Below are positions 63,285 to 64,000 of a stretch of DNA of 64,000 nucleotides, piece by piece. The notes under the pieces are model-generated. The model ran no database searches, was not told the DNA's origin, and saw nothing but the letters and a program-made list of their open reading frames with translations. How positions within the stretch are numbered: position 1 is the stretch's first letter; each line of letters opens with the position of its first letter. The stretch is from Streptomyces tuirus. Its GTDB lineage: Bacteria > Actinomycetota > Actinomycetes > Streptomycetales > Streptomycetaceae. Made by a program: the position numbers and the translations under genes. The stretch lies in assembly GCA_018195615.1 (NCBI GenBank), contig JAGTPG010000002.1, forward strand, positions 1,984,001-2,048,000, given 5' to 3'.

Positions 63285-64000
63285 TCAGCCGATCTCGGTC
63301 CCGGTCGCCGACAGCGCCTCCGTCACCGGCTGGAAGAACGTCTCCCCACCGGAGGTGCAGTCACCGCTGCCACCGGACGTGAGCCCGACCGCCTTGTCAC
63401 CCGAGAACAGCGACCCGCCGCTGTCTCCCGGCTCGGCGCACACGTCGGTCTGGATCAGCCCGTTCACGATGTCACCGTTGCCGTAGTTCACGGTGGCGTC
63501 CAGCCCCGTGACCTTCCCTCGTGCACCTGCGTCGTCGACCCGCTCCGCGTGACCGCCATACCGACGGTCGCGTCCGCGGCACCCGAGATCTTCTGGGTCG
63601 ACCCGTTGTACAGGTTCACCTCACTCGGGTGGTCCACCTCCGCGGTGTACTTGACCAGCCCGTAGTCGTTGTCCGGGAAGCTGGAGTCCGCGTTGGTGCC
63701 GATCTCCTTGCCGCTGGAGTCCGACCAGGTGGAGATGCCCTCGGTGCAGTGCCCGGCGGTCAGGAAGAACGGCTCGCCGCCCTTGACCACGTTGAAGCCC
63801 AGCGAGCAGCGGCCACTGCCACCGGTGATGGCGTCACCACCGGCGATGAAGGGCTTGTACTCCCCCTTGGTCCGCTTGAGTTCGGCCTTCGCGCCGAGCC
63901 CGTCGACGACCTTCGTCAGCGTCGCCCACTCGGCCTTGGAGACCGTACGGTCAGCGGTCACGACGACCTTGTTCGTCGTCGGGTCGGTCACCCAGGAGGT
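63285..64000 (-). CDS. Streptogrisin-like S1 serine protease, 5' end outside window (one frame break)
   Basis: At least 239 residues are present. The pro-region (SKAEWATLTKVVDGLGAKAE) precedes the mature chymotrypsin-fold start FIAGGDAITGGSGRCSLGFN. The triad is visible: His in FFLTAGHCTEG, Asp in PDNDYGLVKY, Ser in EPGDSGGSLFSGDKAVG. A missing base near 63515 (TTQVHEG then KVTGLDATVNYGNG) breaks the frame. It belongs to the alpha-lytic/streptogrisin group, secreted and self-processed. The signal peptide lies beyond 64000. Confidence 0.9.

Noticed and set aside
1..64000. Prophage, insertion sequence, tRNA or biosynthetic gene cluster
   Set aside because: No integrase, transposase, terminase, tRNA cloverleaf, PKS/NRPS or terpene-synthase sequence is visible.

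Overview
This is a GC-rich actinobacterial chromosome segment, almost certainly Streptomyces. Codon third positions are strongly G/C, GTG starts with strong Shine-Dalgarno sequences are common, and the gene families are typical (SoxR with a CX2CXCX5C cluster, SGNH lipase, AA10 LPMO, actinobacterial DnaE2/ImuB). From memory, gene order around soxR, the SGNH lipase, the LPMO/lipase pair and dnaE2 resembles the S. coelicolor SCO1690s-SCO1740s region; this could not be checked here. I see no phage, insertion sequence, CRISPR array, rRNA or tRNA.

Data quality. At least 34 single-base frame breaks fall in 22 otherwise well-conserved genes. All but one behave as 1-nt deletions, mostly in short G/C runs. 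This is the signature of uncorrected assembly error, not mass pseudogenisation. I therefore give reconstructed gene spans and note each break. 37.5-52 kb is nearly clean; 9.8-31.7 kb is the worst.

Layout. 0.1-3.2 kb: SDR / acyl-CoA ligase / TetR operon. 3.3-10.5 kb: NamZ-type muramidase, alpha/beta hydrolase, penicillin-acylase-like amidohydrolase, zinc-ribbon protein, BKACE. 10.8-14.8 kb: soxR, MaoC dehydratase, two TetR regulators and an acyl-CoA dehydrogenase (short-chain acyl metabolism). 14.9-22.1 kb: ArsR-like regulator, EamA and MHS transporters, alcohol/aldehyde dehydrogenase pair, orphan sugar-type ABC ATPase. 22.3-27.4 kb: class F-like sortase with a repeat-tailed surface protein, MFS and CitMHS transporters. 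27.6-31.2 kb: molybdopterin oxidoreductase with TetR and lipoprotein. 31.4-34.7 kb: homogentisate dioxygenase, GntR regulator, ISP-type methylase domain. 34.7-35.6 kb: a decay zone with remnants of TetR, an ABC-2 permease and possibly a CaiB transferase.

35.6-42.4 kb: an ECF sigma / RskA-like anti-sigma pair diverges from a DUF4331 - TPR - NicO operon. Both directions carry matching SigK-like promoters with identical 15-nt spacers, so the sigma factor probably controls itself and the metal-transport operon. 42.5-46.5 kb: sensor Ser/Thr kinase, SGNH lipase, subtilisin-like protease. 47-49.6 kb: two GT2 glycosyltransferases and a CE4 deacetylase in overlapping frames. 49.7-55.4 kb: AAA ATPase, DUF72, small regulators, acetyltransferases and a methyltransferase with tandem damage-type promoter motifs. 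55.5-58.5 kb: LAETG-anchored LPMO, secreted lipase, MarR/cupin pair with tandem operators. 58.5-63.1 kb: imuB-dnaE2 mutasome behind a LexA-type SOS box. 63.3 kb to the end: streptogrisin-like S1 protease running off the window.
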